Positions 1 through 11,579 of a stretch of 64,000 bases of DNA are shown here, piece by piece (the stretch's first letter is position 1; each line of letters opens with the position of its first letter). The stretch lies in NCBI RefSeq assembly GCF_047511655.1, contig NC_133405.1, forward strand, positions 93,161,598-93,225,597, written 5' to 3'. Source of the stretch: Castor canadensis (Eukaryota > Chordata > Mammalia > Rodentia > Castoridae). Under the pieces are notes generated by a model. It made no database searches, was not told where the DNA came from, and saw nothing but the letters and a program-made list of their open reading frames with translations. The position numbers and the translations under genes are program-made.

Positions 1-1140
1 AGAACCAATTCCCCAAGAATACTAAGGAAAATTGTATTTAGGAGCTATAGGAAGGCTAGTATAGCTAGAACATAGTGACTCAGTGGCAAGAAGGGTGGGG
101 TATACGGTCAAAGAGGTAGGTGCCAGATTCTGTAGGACTTTCTAGGCCATGGGTAAGGCTAATGGATTTTATTTTACAAGCATTGGAAAGTAATTGAAGC
201 AGTTATTTTAGATGTGGGTCAAACTGGGGAAGATACTAAAGCCAATTTGAGAAAAGAATACAAAATATCAGAGTGCATCACAGGATCATGTAGGAAAAGT
301 ACATATGTCTCATGAAACCTTTCAGCTTGTATCATATGTAGACTGGATCGTGAAGAAATGGTATGTCTTTTACAATAGATACTTCACATTCAAAAATGCT
401 GAAATACACATTGTATGCAAGGTTTTTAAGCTTTAGGGTTGACATGATATATTTGACATTTTAAAAAAGATAATTTTGGTTTCTGTGGATTCAGCTGGAG
501 GGGACAAGATTAGAAACTTACTGCAGTCAGAGATGAGGGTTGAGTCTACTAGTGTGGCAGCAGTGGAGATGGAGAATTAAAGGGTTGGTGCGGAGGCTTG
601 GGTGGTGGAGGGGGAGGGAGGAATCAAGGATGACTCTCAGGTGATGTGGAGCCAGTCACTCATTGAAATGAGAAAGACAGAAAGAGGAATGAGTTTCAGG
701 GAAAGATAAAGAGTTCAGTTTTGGATATATTAAGTTGGACATACCCTTTTAATACCCAAATAGAGAAGTCAAGTAGGTGGTGGTATATATAATCCAGGGG
801 AAGAGCCCTGGGTGTGGGATATGAGAGCCATCAGCACAGAGATGGCACTAAAATTCATGAGACTAGAAAAAATCAGGCTGAGATAGCAGAGTGAGAATGG
901 AAGAGAATCCATGATTGAGCTCTAAAGAACTCAAGCTTTGCAAGTTGGGTGAAGGAGCAGGAGTTGGCCAAAGAGACCAAGAAAGAGGTAAAGAGGTAAG
1001 GTCCTAACTAGGAGTGTGTCTGGGATGTTCTGAGAGTGCTGAGGAGTTGAGGCAGCTAAGGAATAAAAAGGGTCCACTGGGTACAGCAACATGAGTATCA
1101 CCAGGGACTTTGATAAGGAGGAGTGTTGGAGTGAAGAGTG
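1..1140. other. Unassigned, probably old repeat
   Basis: Purine-rich sequence with no credible ORF. Several phrases (for example around 700-1,000) resemble an old mammalian interspersed repeat, but I cannot name the family. Confidence 0.3.
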
Positions 1141-1590
1141 AATGGATAAGTCATTGGTGAGAGTGTAAATGATACGCCCACTCTAGAAAAAGTTGGGCAT
1201 TTTCTAGTAAAACTGAATGATGCATGTACCCTATGACACAGCAGTTCTAGGTATGTATCCCAGAGCAGTGGTTCTCATAGTGTGGTCTAGAGAGCCAGTG
1301 GAGTCAGGGAGGGGGGTGGTGCATAATATTAGTAAGATATTATTCACTTTTTTTCTTTCATTCTCTCAAGAATGTAGAGTGGAGTTTTCTGCAGGCAACA
1401 TGACATGATATCACAACAGATTGAATGCAGAAGCAAATATGAAAATCCAGCTGACTTCTCTTAACCCATACAGTAAAGAGACTTACAAGAATGTAAAACA
1501 GTGCCATTCTTCTCACTCAATTATTTTGGTTATGGAAAATAGTTATTTTTCATAAGATTATATTGTGTTAAATGTAGTGGATTTATCACT

Positions 1591-1786
1591 TTTTTGTTGT
1601 TGCAGCACTGAGATTTGAACTCAGGGCCTATACCTTGAGCCACTCCACCAGCCCTTTTCTGTGATTTTTTTTTTTGAGATAGCATCTCAAGAACTGTTTG
1701 CCTGGGGCTGGCTTTGAATCATGATCCTCCTGATCTCTGCCTCCTGTGTAGCTAGGATTACAAGTATGAGCCACCAGCACCCAGCA
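1591..1786 (-). mobile_element. Dimeric B1+ID SINE
   Basis: Read on the minus strand: B1-like monomer, then ID-like monomer and a short tail. It lies inside the hAT relic. Confidence 0.8.
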
Positions 1787-1858
1787 TATTGTTAATTTTA
1801 AAAATCAACATATTCAAACCTTTTCACTTTTAATTTCTAGTATAGCAACTATCAATTT

Positions 1859-2131
1859 TCTTTTCTTTTTGTGGTACTGGGATTTGAACTCAGGGCTTCA
1901 CACTTGGTAGGCAGGTGCTCTTACCACTTGGGGCACTCAGCCAACTATATTAGATCCTACATAAAACCAAATTTCCTTGGGTCTGCAACACTTTTTAAAA
2001 GTATAAGCCACTCATGATGGTGGGCACCTGTAGTCCTAGCTACTTGGGATCTGAGGCAGGAAGGATAGCTTAAGCCTAGGAGTTCAAGGCCAGCCTGGGC
2101 AACAAAGTGAAAGAGGCCCTGTCTCAAATAA
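1859..2131. mobile_element. ID-like monomer (-) and B1-like monomer (+)
   Basis: 1,859-1,945 is a minus-strand ID-like monomer. 2,001-2,131 is a plus-strand B1/Alu-like monomer (cctgtagtcctagctacttggga). Both lie in the hAT relic. Confidence 0.7.
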
Positions 2132-2649
2132 GGGAGGAGGGGTCTTGGAAGCCAAAAGTTTGAGAACTGTGCCCTAGAACAATCCTTACATATAAGTACT
2201 GAGACACTACAGCAAGGTTCACAAAAACCTGCTTATAACAGCAAGAACTGGAATCAAGAGCATGGGCTGAATATACTGAAACATTTTTATACAATGGAAT
2301 GCTACAAGAAAAATTTAAAAATGAATTGTATCAACATTGATGAGACTTGGGACACCTAATGCTGAGTCAAGACAGTCACTGGAAACATGTTTATATTAAC
2401 ATGCAAAATTAAATAATATATGAATGCAGTCATATGGTATAAAATCATACAGAAATGCAATGAAAAAGGGAAAATTCAGGGAAGTGGCTCCCACTCAGGG
2501 ACAAGAAAAGGGTATGAGTGGGGAGGGTACCACAGTGCTTTTGTCACTAGTAAATACTCTGTGTTTCAAAGCTGGGTGATAGAGTATTTGATTTATTATT
2601 TATTCAAACTGAAGAGATAATGTATATTCTAAAGTGTATGATGTGTATC

Positions 2650-3470
2650 ATGAAAAACAAATACATTAATTGATTTTTAATAAACAGGACTAATTGCCTA
2701 GAATGCTGGTGGATGTGTAGATTGTTATAGGACCCTCACCAAGGTCACAGGGAACAGAATACCTCCCCCTCTCCACTGAAGTGCAGCTAGGTGTGTAGAC
2801 AAATCTCTGGAGAAACTTGGCTATGAGGGGGGCACATGGCCCAGGGAGACAGGGAGATGGTGGGGGGGTGTCAAAGCATGATTTTTTAAAAGATGGGAAA
2901 TACTGGACTATGTTTGCTGCTAGGAATGATCCAGCAAAGAGAAAGGTAATAACACAAGGGAAAGGAGGGGTGGAGAGGTGGGGAACAGGGCCTCAGCAAG
3001 GAGGAGAGCTGCCCTCTGCCTTGCCTTGCCCTAGTCCCACAAAATGATGAACACAGATGCTGATAGGTTTAGAGATTCAGTGGTGGGAAGGTGAGGGTCC
3101 TGTAACAATTCTCAATATTAGGTGCCTTTGTCATGGAAGCATGAGGTAAAGTCATTTTCTATAGACAGGAAGAGGAATTTTAGTCAGTGTTTCTTAATAG
3201 CATTATTAATAATTTCTCTTTACTACTGATAGCTTAGGAAAGTTTCAGCTTCACAATAATATACTTTAGGAATGCTGTCAAATTTAGGAGAAGGTCTATC
3301 TAATTTCTTTAATATATGAGTTGTAAGCTTTTGGGGCATTTCAGTTTTCTTGTACAAGGACAAGTCTTCAGTACTCTGATTTTTCACTGTTCATTAATCA
3401 TAGCCTTGAAGGGACCTATGCAAATTGAAAGGTCCTGAAGCTTAAGCTTCATTGACTTTTATGTAAATCT
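2650..3470. other. No gene seen
   Basis: Unique-looking intergenic sequence with a G-rich patch at 2,825-2,870. The short open frame at 2,817-3,047 is low-complexity and has no recognisable domain. Confidence 0.5.
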
Positions 3471-4028
3471 GCCTTTGGCTTCTTTGAACTACCTCCTCCT
3501 CCAGGAAGTTTTCTTTGCTTTCCCCAGGCCAAGGTTCTTCCACAGTGCTTTATTTCTGCCATTCATAGGACTTTTCCATTTTCTCTGTGCTAATTAGGTC
3601 TATCTCTTCTACTAGATGGTGGGAACTTCAGAGGATAGGACTCAGGAAACTTACCCTAGAGGCTCTGCAGTCTCCATTAGTCTGTCAGCAAGCATTCATG
3701 GGAGTAGTACTGCATGGTGGTAAACATGTAGGCCTTGGAGGCAGGTGGACTAGAATTTTGATTTCCATACCTTGGGTGAGTGAAACAGGAATCATACTAA
3801 TCACTGCTTCATTTGATATACTCTCGCCACTGGTCCGGGCTGGGGCTACACTCCTAATTCTTCTGTGTGACCTTGTGTAAATTACTCATTGCCCAGAATG
3901 GCAGTTTCCCCATCTGTAAACTGCAGATGATAATAACATCTACTATTCAGTGTTATGAGCAGTTAATGATTTAATCCACCTGAATGCATGCACAGTCCCT
4001 GGTACCTAGTGCTTAATAAATGAAAGTC
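3470..4028 (+). mobile_element. L2 3' end followed by MIR
   Basis: 3,470-3,640 has the L2 3' signature (ctcctccaggaagttttc, then actagatggtgggaac). 3,700-4,028 reads as a MIR, with catctgtaaactgcagatga and the terminal agtgcttaataaatga. Confidence 0.65.
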
Positions 4029-4029
4029 C

Positions 4030-5180
4030 TCCCTATGACTGCCACTCATTATGGGTGTAAGATATAGTGGTGACTAACAAAGGCCTGGTCCCGAGCTCAT
4101 GGACTAATGGTTTCATACAGCCCAGTACTGACCCTGATATAGCTCACACACTTGGAAATGGCTGATGGATTGAATGACTTCATCCTTTTGTCTCCATTTC
4201 TCTTTCTTGCTTGTCTCTCCCTCTCCCTTCTCAGTTCGCTATCACTGTCACCACTTAGTATCCTCCATCTGTCTCTATTTTGCTTTCTCTTATCTTTCTA
4301 TTAACACCTATCTGGACTTTTCTTTTTCTTCTTTTTCTTCTTTTTCAGTGCTGATGATGGCACCCAGGACTTTGCACATGCTAGGCAAACCCTCTACAAT
4401 TGAGCTACATACCCAGCCCGCTCCTATTCTCTTTCTCAAACTCTCCCCCTTCTTGCTCTTGCTCCCTCACTCTCTATTAGTTATGTTGGGGGCCACCCTG
4501 TCTGTATCCTGTCTCTAACTCATGCTCCTCAATTTGGTCTGTGTGACTGTCCTTAGACATGACCATGTTGCTAGACCTCATCTGTTTCTGAATTTCTCTG
4601 CCAGAATTTCTGTCTTTTTCTGTTTCTCTTTCAATTCACCTCGCTCCTTGGCATCATTTCTGTCCCTGCATCCCTATCACTCTGTCCTTATTTATTTCAT
4701 CTCTGGCTATCTCCAACTTCTCATCTTTCTAATTGTGTTGCTAGATTCTTCTGTCTCTGCTTCCCACCTGTCTTTCTCTGTTCTTACCTTTCTGTTCCAA
4801 TCTCTGTATCTTTGTCTTCATCTTCAGCCCCCATTCACATTCTTTGTGACTATCTCTCTGTCACTGACAAAACAATTAAGCATATGGTCTCTTGATGTTA
4901 GACTGACTTCAATCCTAGCAGTGCCACTGACTTTCTGTGCCTCAGTGTCCTCATCTGTAGAATAAGACGGATGATGACAGTCCTTGTGCTTCAGTGTTAT
5001 GGTAAGGATTAAATGTGTTAATACACAAACAGCTTGTGGAATGACACCTCAGTGAACAGAACAAATGATCAAAAATGTTAGCTTCAATATCAACATCTTC
5101 CTTTCATTGTCATCACTGGGTCTGTTTCCGTCTTTGTTGACCTAATTCATCATTCCTTCCTATCTATCTAGTTCTGTTAT
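4030..5180. repeat. CT-rich decayed repeat tract with ID monomer and MIR
   Basis: Long stretches built of degenerate tgtctct/ctttctc words, purine-poor on the + strand. It includes a minus-strand ID-like monomer (4,341-4,420) and a MIR (4,880-5,075). Open frames here are low-complexity Ser/Leu/Phe strings, not genes. Confidence 0.6.
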
Positions 5181-5211
5181 TCATATGTCTCTTGCTGCCC
5201 TCATTTACTTG

Positions 5212-5424
5212 TCTCTTTGGTGGGATGGGTTTGAACTCAGGGCTTTGTGCTTACAAAGCAGGCACTCTTATCAATTGAGCCACACCTCCAGTTCATTTTG
5301 CTCTTGTTATTTTGAAGATGGAGGGTTCTCATATTATTTGTCTGGGTTGGTTTCAAACCATGATCCTCTTGATCTCAGCCTCCCAAGTAGCTAGGATTAT
5401 AGGTGTGAGCCACAGACACCCAGT
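5212..5424 (-). mobile_element. Dimeric B1+ID SINE
   Basis: Both monomers are readable, ending in the characteristic gtgagccacagacacccag on the plus strand. Confidence 0.8.
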
Positions 5425-5488
5425 TTAAACTCCTTTGCCCCCTCATTTTCAATGTATCTGCTTCTCTGACCCCAATCTGTCACTATCT

Positions 5489-5837
5489 TTTTTTTTTTTT
5501 TGGTGGCATTAGGTTTGAACTAAGGGCTTCATGCTTGCTAGGCAGGCCCTCTACCCCTCGAGCCATGCCTCTAGCTCTTTCATCTCGTTAAATGTATCTT
5601 TCCCTACATTCCTGCCTCATTTAGGCTAGTCTCTCTTTTTCTACTCCACTCATTTCAGCTCTCTGGATATTTTTCTCCATTTTGTTTCTTGCTTTAATCT
5701 CCACTCAATTAAAAAAAATTTTTGTTTTGGGGATAGAGTTCCTCTATGTAGCCCAGGTTGGCCTTGAACTCACCAATTCTTCTGCCTCAGCCTCCCAAAA
5801 GTGCTGGGATTACAGGTGTGGGACACTAACCCAGCTT
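5489..5837 (-). mobile_element. ID monomer and B1 monomer
   Basis: 5,489-5,579 is an ID-like monomer behind a T run. 5,709-5,837 is a B1-like monomer with gctgggattacaggtgtg. CT-rich repeat sequence lies between and after them. Confidence 0.7.
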
Positions 5838-5959
5838 AATCTCCATTTTTGACTGACTGCTCCTACCTTTGAAACCCTATTTTTGGTCTCTGTGTCTTTA
5901 ACTATCTGTTCCCCTGTCCCCGTATCTATCTTTATTTAATTGCTTAAAAATTATATTGT

Positions 5960-7120
5960 TTCTTTGTCCCCATCTCCCCGTGTCTTCCACTGGCCACTCT
6001 GAACAATTTAGATTGGAATTGGCCTGGTAGATAATGTGGATTTATAAAAGGGTTCAGGAGGAAGAAGGAGGCCTGGCAAGAGGTGAGTGGCAGGGTGTGG
6101 AATTTCATGGCTCTGCCAAAACCTCCTGAAAGACGTGGCCTCTAAGGTCAAGGTTAGCATAAACCCCCTCAACTCAGCCTCTTGAAGAAAGACAAAGAAT
6201 GTTGCTTTTATTGGGAGGACCAGGAAGGGGTATTTTTCTGAGTGAAATTCCATCCGGAAGCTGGAATCCAGAGCATTTCCTGTTGTAATGTTTCTTCCAG
6301 ACTTGGAGAGTCTGAATTTGCCACGTAGCATGTATACTCCATACATATACACTGCTACAGTGAAACTCACATATACATACAGAATCTCCTGCCCTTAGAG
6401 ACCCACACACATGCAGAGACATAAAGATACACAGAATCACTGACTCTCACAGATGCACGTACTCACAGACATGGAAAAGCACACAGGGCCACTGGCAGAG
6501 AAGCAAGCATACACAGGGACATTAAGAGGCCCATGGAACTATCCCCTTGCAGCTCAGAGACCTATGCAGACAGATATAGGAGAAAAGCTACACAGAGTCA
6601 TCTAGCCAGTTTCCCTTTGAAAACTTGTTCTCTTTCAGTCTTATATTTTTGTATAAACAGAAGCTCAGCAGCGCATCATGTATAAATGCACATTCACAGA
6701 AGTGTACACAAGCACAAATATTCAAAGCCAGAGAATCACACATAGCCTTTTTTTTTTTTTTGCTAGAAGTGAAAGAGGAGCCAAACTCCCTCTGGCCCCC
6801 AAATGACAGGCAGGCCGCTCCTCTGGCGGCCCCTTCTCTGTGAAGGCACTGCCAGGCACTCAAGCCAGAAACCTGACTGTTAGGAACTAGACAGAAATAC
6901 CCTGAAAATTTGGATAAGATTTTTTCCTAGAGAAATATAAAATAGCAAAAATGGTATAGAAAGAAGTATAAAACTTGAATAGACCACTAAGTATTAGTGA
7001 AATTGAAATGGTCGTCAGGGACCCCCGTCTTCCCTCCATTTTAGGCCCAGATAGTTTTACAGGAGTACTGTGCCAGGCTCTCAAGAAAGTTAATTATCTT
7101 CTTTAAAATTTTTATTTATT
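5960..7120. other. Intergenic, with an AGAGACA/CACA-rich patch
   Basis: No gene recognised. 6,360-6,600 is a decayed cacacag/gagacat-rich tract. The ORFs here cross low-complexity sequence. 6,600-7,120 shows no clear repeat. Confidence 0.45.
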
Positions 7121-7121
7121 T

Positions 7122-7456
7122 ATATTTTTGTGGTGCTAGAGATAGAACCCAGAGCCTCATGCATGCTAAGCAAGAACTCTATCACTGTGCTACACGCCCA
7201 GCCAATTCTTTTATACAAGTTATTCAAGAAAACAGAAAAGACTGGGTGCCAGAGGCTCATGCCTGTAATCCTAGCTACTTGGGAGGTTGAGATTAGAAGA
7301 GTCGAGGTTCGAGGCTGGCCTGGGGAAATAGTTCGTGAGACATCATTTCCAAAATAACCAGAGCAAGCAGTTATTGCTCTGGTTCAAGCAGTAGAGTACC
7401 TACTTTGCAAGCATGAAGCCCTGAGTCCAAACCCCAGTCCCACCAAGAAAAAAAAA
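7122..7456. mobile_element. ID monomer (-) then dimeric SINE (+)
   Basis: 7,122-7,205 is a minus-strand ID-like monomer. 7,240-7,456 is a plus-strand B1+ID dimer ending in an A-rich tail. Confidence 0.8.
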
Positions 7457-8130
7457 ATAAGGAAACAGGAGAGAAAGCTCTCTTATTTTATTAATCTAGT
7501 ACGATATCAAAATCTTGATTCTAAAACCAGATAAGAATAATTCAAGACAAGAAAATTATAGGCTCATTTCACATACAAATATAGATGCAAAAATCTTTTT
7601 TTTTTTTTTTGAGACAAGGTGTTACTATGCTATTCAGGTTGGCCTTGAACTTGGAATTGTACTGCCTGACCTAAGTAACTGAAAAATCTTAAATAAAATA
7701 TTAGCTAGTAGAATTCAACAGTATGTTAAAATACATCATTACAAAATGGAATTTGTTGCAAAATAACAGAAAACTAGTTCAATTTTAGAAAGTCTATCAA
7801 TGTAATTCATCATATTAATAGACAAAAGGATATTAATCATCTCAATTAATCTAGAAAAAGAATGCTATACACCTACAAACAATTAAAACTCTTAGCAACC
7901 TGTGAATAGGATGTAATTTCTTCTTTTTTTGACACAGTTATGTTGTCCAGGCTGATCTCAAACTCTGGATCCTCCTGCCTCATTCTCTTGAGTAGCTGGG
8001 ATTATAGGTTTTCACCATTGCACCCCACTGGATGAGTATTTCTTAACTTGGATAAGGTCACAGACCAAACACTTACAGCATATTTTATACTAAATGGAGA
8101 ATATAAGCTGTTTTTACTTTAAGATTAAGA

Positions 8131-8570
8131 ATAGCTGGGCACTTGTGGCTCATGCCTGTAAACCTAGGCTGAGATTGGGAGGATCGTAATTCAAGGCCAG
8201 TCCAGGCCTTGATGTGAGACCCCCCCCATCTCCAAAATAACCAAAGCAAAATGGACTTGGAGGTATGGCTCAAGAGATATAGCCTGCTTTGCAAGCTCAA
8301 AGCTCTGAGTTCAAACCCCAGTTGTCCCCCCCCCAGAAAAGATTAAAAATAGACTTGAGCTGGGTGCTGGTGATTCATACCTGTAGTCCCAGCTACTTGG
8401 GAGGCTGAGACTGGGAGGACTGTGGTTCAAGGCAGCCCAGGCAAATAGTTTGTGAGACCCCCATCTCCAAAATAATCAGAGCAAAATGGACTGGAAGTGA
8501 AGCTCAAGTGGTAGAGTACATGCTTTGCAAGCATGAAGCCCTGAGTTCAAATCCTAGTCCCACCAAAAAA
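8131..8570 (+). mobile_element. Two dimeric B1+ID SINEs in tandem
   Basis: 8,131-8,334 and 8,357-8,570 are same-strand dimers. The second is closer to consensus. The first ends in a C run. Confidence 0.8.
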
Positions 8571-8585
8571 GAAAGTCAATAACAG

Positions 8586-8790
8586 GGGCTGAAGGTATAG
8601 TTTAGTGGTAGAACACACGCCTAGCATGCACAAGGCTGTAGGGTTTTTTTTTGTTGTTGTTGTTGCTGTTAATTTGTGGTACTGGAGTTTGAACTCAGGG
8701 CTTCAAGCTTGCAAGGCAGGCGCTCTACTGCTTGAGCCAGGCTTCCAGCCCGGCCCTAGGTTTAATGCCTAACACGGCAAAAAAAAAAAA
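8586..8790 (+). mobile_element. ID element interrupted by another SINE monomer
   Basis: A plus-strand ID element starts at 8,586 and resumes at about 8,753-8,790. A minus-strand ID-like monomer (8,643-8,752) interrupts it. Confidence 0.65.
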
Positions 8791-8892
8791 TCAGTAACAT
8801 TTCTTTATCTTAGCAATAAACAATTAGATAAAGGTAATAAAAAGACACTTAAAATAATCACTATTATAAAATCTAAACTTTTTATCTTTTCT

Positions 8893-9202
8893 TATTTTGT
8901 GTGGGGTACTGGGATTGAACCTAAGGCCTTGCACATGCTAGTCAAGCATTCACCACTGAGCTACACCCCCAGCCCTAAACCTTTATATAAAAACCAAAAA
9001 GTGACTACAGCTGGGCACTGGTGGCTCACCCCTGTAATCCTAGCTACCCAGGAGGCAGAGATCAGGAAGATTGTGGTTCGAAGCCAGCCTGGGCAAATAG
9101 TTTTTGAGACCCTATCCTGAAAATACCCATCACAAAAAGGGCTGGTGGAGTGGCTCAAGGTGAAGGCTCTGAGTTCAAGCCCCAGTACTGCAAAAAAAAA
9201 AA
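8893..9202. mobile_element. ID monomer (-) and dimeric SINE (+)
   Basis: 8,893-8,976 is a minus-strand ID-like monomer. 9,009-9,202 is a plus-strand dimer with an A tail. Confidence 0.75.
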
Positions 9203-9269
9203 AGTGACTACAGAGTGAAATGCTTTTAATAGATAAACAATATAAAAATAAAATAATATGACAATACCA

Positions 9270-9420
9270 ACACTATGTGGGAGTTATAGGTAGGAGGATA
9301 ATGTTCAGAGGCTAGCCCTGGGCGAAAAGCTTGAGACCCCATCTGAAAAATAACCTAAAACTAAAAGGGCTGGAGGCATGGTTAAGTACTAGACTATATA
9401 AATGGTCTTGGCTCACATGT
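9270..9420 (+). mobile_element. Diverged, 5'-truncated dimeric SINE
   Basis: Recognisable from gggagttataggtaggagga through gagaccccatctgaaaaata to ggctggaggcatggtt. Much more diverged than its neighbours. Confidence 0.5.
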
Positions 9421-9473
9421 TTAAAGAAAAATATTTTCCCACTGTATCATCCGACTGCTATATTCAAGAGACT

Positions 9474-9549
9474 CAACTGGGTGCTGGGGATATAGTTCAT
9501 TGGTAGGGCAACTGCCTAGGTTATTCCAGGGCCTGGGTTCCATGCCCAG

Positions 9550-9594
<45 letters not shown>
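9474..9594 (+). mobile_element. ID element with a (GA)n tail
   Basis: A plus-strand ID monomer (ctggggatatagttcattgg) is followed directly by a nearly pure GA microsatellite at 9,552-9,594. Confidence 0.7.
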
Positions 9595-9596
<2 letters not shown>

Positions 9597-9689
9597 CAGT
9601 TAAAGCAAATCAATTCAGAAAGGTTAAAAATATAAGAATAGGCAAAGATATACCAGTCAAATGAAAATAAAGAAGGCAAAGGTTGCAAT

Positions 9690-10590
9690 CTTTTTTTTTT
9701 CTTTTATTATTCATATGTGCATACAAGGCTTGGTTCATTTCTCCCCCCTGCCCCCACCCCCTCCCTTACCACCCACTCCACCACCTCCCTCTCCCCCCCA
9801 CCCCCTCAATACCCAGCAGAAACTATTTTGCCCTTATTTCTAATTTTGTTGTAGAGAGAGTATAAGCAATAACAGGAAGGGACAAGGGTTTTTGCTGGTT
9901 GAGATAAGGATAGCTATACAGGGTATTGACTCACATTGATTTCCTGTGCGTGGGTGTTACCTTCTAGGTTAATTCTTTTTGATCTAACCTTTTCTCTAGT
10001 ACCTGTTCCCCTTTTCCTATTGGCCTCAGTTGCATTTAAGGTATCTGCTTTAGTTTCTCTGCGTTAAGGGCAACAAATGCTAGCTAATTTTTTAGGTGTC
10101 TTACCTATCCTCACCCCTCCCTTGTGTGCTCTCGCTTTTATCATGTGCTCATAGTCTAATCCCATTGTTGTGTTTGCCCTTGATCTAATGTCCACATATG
10201 AGGGAGAACATACAATTTTTGGTCTTTTGGGCCAGGCTAACCTCACTCAGAATGATGTTCTCCAATTCCATCCATTTACCAGCGAATGATAACATTTCGT
10301 TCTTCTTCATGGCTGCATAAAATTCCATTGTGTATAGATACCACATTTTCTTAATCCATTTGTCAGTGGTGGGGCATCTTGGCTGTTTCCATAACTTGGC
10401 TATTGTGAATAGTGCCGCAGTAAACATGGGTGTGCAGGTGCCTCTGGAGTAACCTGTGTCACAGTCTTTTGGGTATATCCCCAAGAGTGGTATTGCTGGA
10501 TCAAATGGTAGATCAATGTCTAGCTTTTTAAGTAGCCTCCAAATTTTTTTCTAGAGTGGTTGTACTAGTCTACATCCCCACCAACAGTAA
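9690..10590 (-). mobile_element. Younger LINE-1, 5'-truncated 3' end
   Basis: On the minus strand: ORF2 C-terminus, 3' UTR and an A tail (T run at 9,691-9,700). The 3' UTR has a purine-rich, G-rich tract, seen as C-rich at 9,743-9,806. Short matching flanks (gcaatctt / gtaatctt) look like a target-site duplication. Confidence 0.8.
10185..10590 (-). pseudogene. LINE-1 ORF2p C-terminal remnant
   Basis: The minus-strand frame at 10,185-10,484 encodes a segment with MWYLYTMEFYAAMKKNE and GKWMELENIILSEV, typical of the ORF2p C-terminus. Endonuclease and reverse-transcriptase domains are absent through 5' truncation, so the copy is dead. Confidence 0.8.
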
Positions 10591-10636
10591 TCTTAATATC
10601 AAATAAGTTAGCAACTCAGAAAAGTATTAATCGAAG

Positions 10637-10850
10637 CCAGGCGCTGGTGGCTCATGCCTGTAATCCTAGCTACTCAGGAGGCAGAGATCAGGAGGATCAT
10701 GGTTTGAAGCCAGCCCTGGGCAAATAGTTTGTGAGACCCTATCTCAAAAAAAATAATCACAGAAAAGGGTTGGTGGAGTGACTCAAACGGTAAGAGTACC
10801 TGGCTTGCAAACATGAGGCCCTGAGTTCAAACTCCAGTGACCCCCCCACC
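10637..10850 (+). mobile_element. Dimeric B1+ID SINE
   Basis: A nearly consensus copy with both monomers, the internal A-rich linker and ggttggtggagtgactcaaa. Confidence 0.85.
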
Positions 10851-11076
10851 AAATGTATTAATTGACTGTTAAAGTCATGAAAAACAAGGCTGGGGCTGTC
10901 ATACGGGAGCTGACATGATGACTAAATGGAACATGGTATCTTGAATTGGAGTTTCGGATAGAAAAAGGATACTAGTGGAAAAACTGGTGAAGTCTGAGTT
11001 TAATTGATAGCAACGCACCAATGTTAATGTCTTAGTTTTGATAAATGTAGTTAGAAAAAATGTTAACACAGGAACT

Positions 11077-11181
11077 AGGCTTGGGTGTGGCTCAAGTGAC
11101 AAAGAGTGCCTGCTTAGTAAGCATGAGGCTCTGAGTTCAAACTCCAGTACCACCAAAACCAAAAAAAAAAGAAAAAAAAAA

Positions 11182-11232
<51 letters not shown>
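11077..11232 (+). mobile_element. ID monomer with A tail and (GT)n microsatellite
   Basis: The ID-like monomer ends at about 11,158, followed by an A-rich tail and a pure GT run (11,186-11,232). Confidence 0.8.
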
Positions 11233-11233
<1 letters not shown>

Positions 11234-11319
11234 TAACTAGGTGAAGGGTATATGGAAAGTCTGTACTATATTGCAACTTTCTGTAAATCTAAAAGTATTT
11301 CAAAATAAAAAGTTTATGG

Positions 11320-11400
11320 AGCTGGCGGTGTGGCTCAAGTGGTAGAGTGCCTGCCTAGCAAGCACAAAGCCCTGAGTTTAAACCCTAGTACCACCAATAT
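11320..11400 (+). mobile_element. ID monomer
   Basis: ggagctggcggtgtggctca to the terminal ccagtaccacc equivalent, then a short AT tail. Confidence 0.8.
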
Positions 11401-11579
11401 ATATAAATAAAAAGTTTATTATAAAAAGCACTGAAACAAAGAAGGCCATGGTTCTCGATGAACATACTAAGTTTTGAATATTTTTGTACCAAATAATAGC
11501 AGTTTTCATGAAGCTGAAAGAATCAGACATAGGGAGTAACAGATAGCAGATTGGAATCATACAAACAGAAGACATTTAA

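Larger units (their letters stand above)
1140..2650 (+). mobile_element. Old LINE-1 3' fragment split by a hAT relic
   Basis: 1,140-1,265 and about 2,172-2,650 read as the two parts of a decayed LINE-1 3' region. Between them sits an element whose ends are inverted (agtggttctca at 1,267; tgagaactg near 2,161-2,170), typical of MER5/Charlie-type hAT elements. Imperfect 8-base duplications (cccagagc / ccctagaa) flank it. Confidence 0.55.
7456..9700 (+). mobile_element. Degenerate old LINE-1 ORF2 region, many SINE insertions
   Basis: A-rich plus-strand sequence between the SINEs (for example 7,690-7,910 with taattcatcatattaatagac) is typical decayed L1 ORF2. B1-like monomers (-) lie at 7,592-7,682 and 7,921-8,031. 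Frames are broken throughout. Confidence 0.6.

Noticed and set aside
4174..4965. Two consecutive plus-strand ORFs of 114 and 147 residues
   Set aside because: They are Ser/Leu/Phe strings produced by the CT-rich tract and cross an ID monomer and a MIR.
11077..11400. tRNA genes at the ID-like monomers here and elsewhere
   Set aside because: They keep A-box and B-box-like words but no convincing cloverleaf or anticodon stem, end in A tails, and recur dozens of times. They are SINEs.
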